From Microbulbifer sp. TB1203 (GTDB lineage: Bacteria > Pseudomonadota > Gammaproteobacteria > Pseudomonadales > Cellvibrionaceae): a DNA stretch of 64,000 nt. Below, in pieces: positions 62,135 to 64,000 of this stretch (position 1 is its first letter; the number at the start of each line of letters is the position of its first letter). The notes under the pieces are model-generated. The model searched no databases and was not told the origin of the DNA. It saw nothing but the letters and a program-made list of their open reading frames with translations. Made by a program: the position numbers and the translations under genes. The DNA lies in the NCBI RefSeq assembly GCF_030997045.1, contig NZ_CP116899.1:806001-870000 (forward strand), written 5' to 3'.

Positions 62135-62443
62135 ATGACCAAATCCGAACTGATCGAAAGGATTGCGTTGAGGTTGGATCAACTGCCGGTGAAAGACGTG
62201 GAGCTGGCGGTAAAGGTGATGTTGGATTCTATGTCGGAGGTTCTCGCGCGCGGAGAGCGCATCGAGATTCGCGGTTTTGGCAGCTTCTCCCTGCACTATC
62301 GCGCTCCGCGTACCGGCCGCAACCCGAAGACGGGAGACGCAGTGGCGCTGGCGGGCAAATACGTACCCCACTTCAAGCCGGGTAAGGAGCTGCGCGACAG
62401 AGTCAACCGGCGCATGCGCGATGAGACGGTAGGCCAAGTATGA
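62135..62443 (+). CDS. ihfB: Integration host factor subunit beta
   Basis: A 102-residue DNA-bending protein. It has [35 protein letters not shown], with the Rx[10 protein letters not shown]-contacting arm, and [12 protein letters not shown]. The ATG at 62135 was chosen over an upstream ATG at 62084 because it matches IHF-beta ends. It lies between rpsA and lapA, as in E. coli and Pseudomonas. Confidence 0.96.
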   Translation: MTKSELIERIALRLDQLPVKDVELAVKVMLDSMSEVLARGERIEIRGFGSFSLHYRAPRTGRNPKTGDAVALAGKYVPHFKPGKELRDRVNRRMRDETVGQV

Positions 62444-62511
62444 TTGAGGAGCTTGTTCAAAGGTTCCTTAATTGTTTCCATTGATTTACCTTCCGGAAGA
62501 TGGAGGTTCCC

Positions 62512-62820
62512 TTGTCATTCCTGCGCTGGCTGTTGCGTCTCTTCTACGGGCTGCTCGCCCTCCTTTGTATCGCCATCGGGATCTACTTCGCGGTGGACAA
62601 TCCCGAGACCATCTCGCCCAGCCTCGGGGGCTACGCGCTGCGCTCCGGCAGTGTGGGTTTCTGGTTGATCGGTTTCCTGTTGTTCGGGGTGCTGCTGGGG
62701 TTTATCGTCGGCCTGCTGCCCTTGTATGCGGAGCGCCGCCGCGCGCGGGGACTGGAGCGCCAAATGCAGCGCCTGGAACGGGAACTTTACACGGTACGCC
62801 GCCAGGTGTCCGGAGACTAA
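62512..62820 (+). CDS. lapA: LapA-type membrane protein (LPS assembly protein A)
   Basis: A 102-residue protein with two transmembrane segments (about 8-25 and 45-66) followed by a cytoplasmic coiled-coil tail (ERRRARGLERQMQRLERELYTVRRQV). The TTG at 62512 is preferred because GGAGG at 62502-62506 lies 5 bases upstream; an ATG at 62500 overlaps that GGAGG and would add four residues. LapA works with LapB in control of LPS synthesis through LpxC turnover (known in E. coli). The lapB start lies 1 bp after its stop. Confidence 0.88.
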   Translation: MSFLRWLLRLFYGLLALLCIAIGIYFAVDNPETISPSLGGYALRSGSVGFWLIGFLLFGVLLGFIVGLLPLYAERRRARGLERQMQRLERELYTVRRQVSGD

Positions 62821-62821
62821 C

Positions 62822-64000
62822 TTGGCCGATCTAGCCTTTTTCTTTTTTCTCCTCGCCGCCATTGCCATCGGCTGGTTGTTGGGGCGCAGGAGTATCAGGA
62901 AGAAAGCGGACTGCGGTGACAAGCAGCAGGCCCTGGCGCGCTCCTATGCCCAGGGGCTCAACTACCTGCTCAGCGAGCGTCCCGACGACGCCATCGACAA
63001 ATTCATCGACTCACTGGAAGTCAGCAGCGCCACCTTCGATACCCACCTGGCCCTGGGCAACCTGTTGCGCAAGCGCGGTGAGCACGACCAGGCTATCCGC
63101 GTGCACCAGAACCTGCTGGCGCGTCCCAGTTTGCCCAGGGCCAGCCAGCAGAAGGCGCAGCTGGAACTGGCCCGGGACTATATTGCCGCCGGCTGGCTGG
63201 ACAGGGCCGAGCGCCTGCTGCAGGAGCTGGTGGAGACTTCAGCGGAACTCCGCGACACCAGCCTGGAGCACTTGGTGGAGGTGTATCGGGACGAGCGGGA
63301 GTGGGCCAAGGCGATTCATGCGGTCAACCTGCTGCACGGGCGGCGCTTCAAGCGACTGTCATCTGAGTGGGCGCCGATCCAGGCCCACTTCTGCTGCGAA
63401 CTGGCGGAGGAGGCGATCAATGGCAAAGACTACCTCAGCGCGCGCAAGCATATCGACGCGGCACTGGGATACCACCGCAATTCAGTGCGCGCGAACCTGC
63501 TCTGGGGCCGGCTGGAATACCTGCTCAACCGGCCGCAGGAAGCCATCAAGGTACTGCAGCGGATCCCGCGGCAGAGCCCGGATTATATTCCCGAAACCCT
63601 CGACCTGCTGATTACCTGCTACAGCGAGGTGGGCGACGAAAAGGGGCTCGATAAATACCTGGAGACCCTGCTGCGCGAACACCCCTCCAACAGCGTGCTG
63701 ATCGCCCTGACCGAGCGAATCCATCAACGTCAGAGTGAGGCGGCAGCGGCGGCTTTTATGGGCAAGCAGCTGGCCCTGCGCCCGTCGCTGCGCGGCCTGG
63801 GGCACTTCCTCGACCTGCATATCGACAGCACCGAGGGGCGCGCGCGGGAGAATCTTTCCCTGTTGAAAACCCTGATTGACCAGTTGATCGCCAGTCGCCC
63901 CCACTATCGCTGCAGTAATTGCGGTTTTTCCGGCAACCAGCTGCACTGGCTGTGCCCCAGTTGCAAGCACTGGGATTCGGTGCGCTCGGTCAAGGGCGTA
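62822..64000 (+). CDS. lapB: LPS assembly protein LapB (TPR/rubredoxin), last residues beyond window
   Basis: At least 393 residues, open to the right edge; the E. coli protein has 389, so only a few residues should be missing. It has an N-terminal membrane anchor (LAFFFFLLAAIAIGWLLG), tandem TPR helices (about 40-350) and a C-terminal rubredoxin-type metal knuckle with CSNCG and CPSCKHW. The start is TTG 62822, preceded by CGGAGAC, with one base between the lapA stop and this start. LapB links LpxC degradation by FtsH to LPS output. It is in the same order as in E. coli. Confidence 0.93.
   Translation, partial: MADLAFFFFLLAAIAIGWLLGRRSIRKKADCGDKQQALARSYAQGLNYLLSERPDDAIDKFIDSLEVSSATFDTHLALGNLLRKRGEHDQAIRVHQNLLARPSLPRASQQKAQLELARDYIAAGWLDRAERLLQELVETSAELRDTSLEHLVEVYRDEREWAKAIHAVNLLHGRRFKRLSSEWAPIQAHFCCELAEEAINGKDYLSARKHIDAALGYHRNSVRANLLWGRLEYLLNRPQEAIKVLQRIPRQSPDYIPETLDLLITCYSEVGDEKGLDKYLETLLREHPSNSVLIALTERIHQRQSEAAAAAFMGKQLALRPSLRGLGHFLDLHIDSTEGRARENLSLLKTLIDQLIASRPHYRCSNCGFSGNQLHWLCPSCKHWDSVRSVKGV

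Noticed and set aside
1..64000. Complete tRNA, rRNA or riboswitch
   Set aside because: No cloverleaf with a T-loop GTTCRANYC and acceptor stem, and no known riboswitch core, was found by reading the gaps; short or divergent RNAs cannot be excluded.

Overview
The window looks like chromosomal DNA of a GC-rich marine gammaproteobacterium, most likely Microbulbifer or a close relative in the Cellvibrionales (inference). The right-hand third follows the order I remember from Pseudomonas aeruginosa (yciK, mupP-like phosphatase, ubiG, TRZ/ATZ deaminase, gyrA, serC, pheA, fused tyrA-aroA, cmk, rpsA, ihfB, then lapA and lapB), but mtnA and hisC2 are missing from their expected slots. The proteins are typical of an aerobic heterotroph with an outer membrane: an OmpW-type protein, an OprP/O-type porin, a PagL-type lipid A deacylase, a lipoprotein M16 protease and glycolate oxidase.

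Layout. 1-4.3 kb: pepD (cut by the edge), rnb and leucine dehydrogenase. 4.5-11.6 kb: single genes for exported or hydrolytic proteins (Spy/CpxP-like chaperone, choloylglycine-hydrolase-family amidase, M16 lipoprotein protease, secreted amidohydrolase, SIMPL protein) and a dead glutathione S-transferase fragment. 11.7-15.5 kb: a kynureninase-like enzyme divergent from gloA, then a patatin-like protein, GntR regulator and small membrane protein that look like one operon. 15.8-19.0 kb: putrescine-type aminotransferase and gamma-glutamylputrescine-synthetase-like gene (polyamine use), separated by hairpin repeats. 19.3 kb: ompW.

20.3-25.5 kb: an unusual locus with a GT4 glycosyltransferase, methyltransferase and alpha/alpha-toroid protein in overlapping frames, a convergent second methyltransferase, a hexapeptide acyltransferase and a shikimate-kinase-like gene. 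It is the best candidate for an undescribed pathway. It is followed by a 0.93-kb array of seven hairpin repeats of about 134 bp. 26.4-30.7 kb: an Lrp-type regulator divergent from a giant 2-oxoacid oxidoreductase. 30.8-32.0 kb: two genes of less GC-rich look. 32.0-39.3 kb: porin, GumN-type protein and an envelope-glycan locus (two GT4 enzymes, two ELM1-family proteins, PagL-type deacylase). 39.4-42.4 kb: an alternative sigma-70 factor with an insertion, YceI, and two small exported or anchored proteins. 42.5-46.4 kb: glcDEF. 46.6 kb to the end: murQ, then the conserved housekeeping block; lapB is cut by the right edge.

The intergenic DNA is rich in palindromic repeats: REP-like elements (TGTAGGAGCGG...CGCGATC type), and a hairpin family with paired base changes in its stems. 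The latter occurs singly, in tandem, and as long inverted copies on both sides of gyrA. No tRNA, rRNA, CRISPR array, prophage or intact insertion sequence was recognised.
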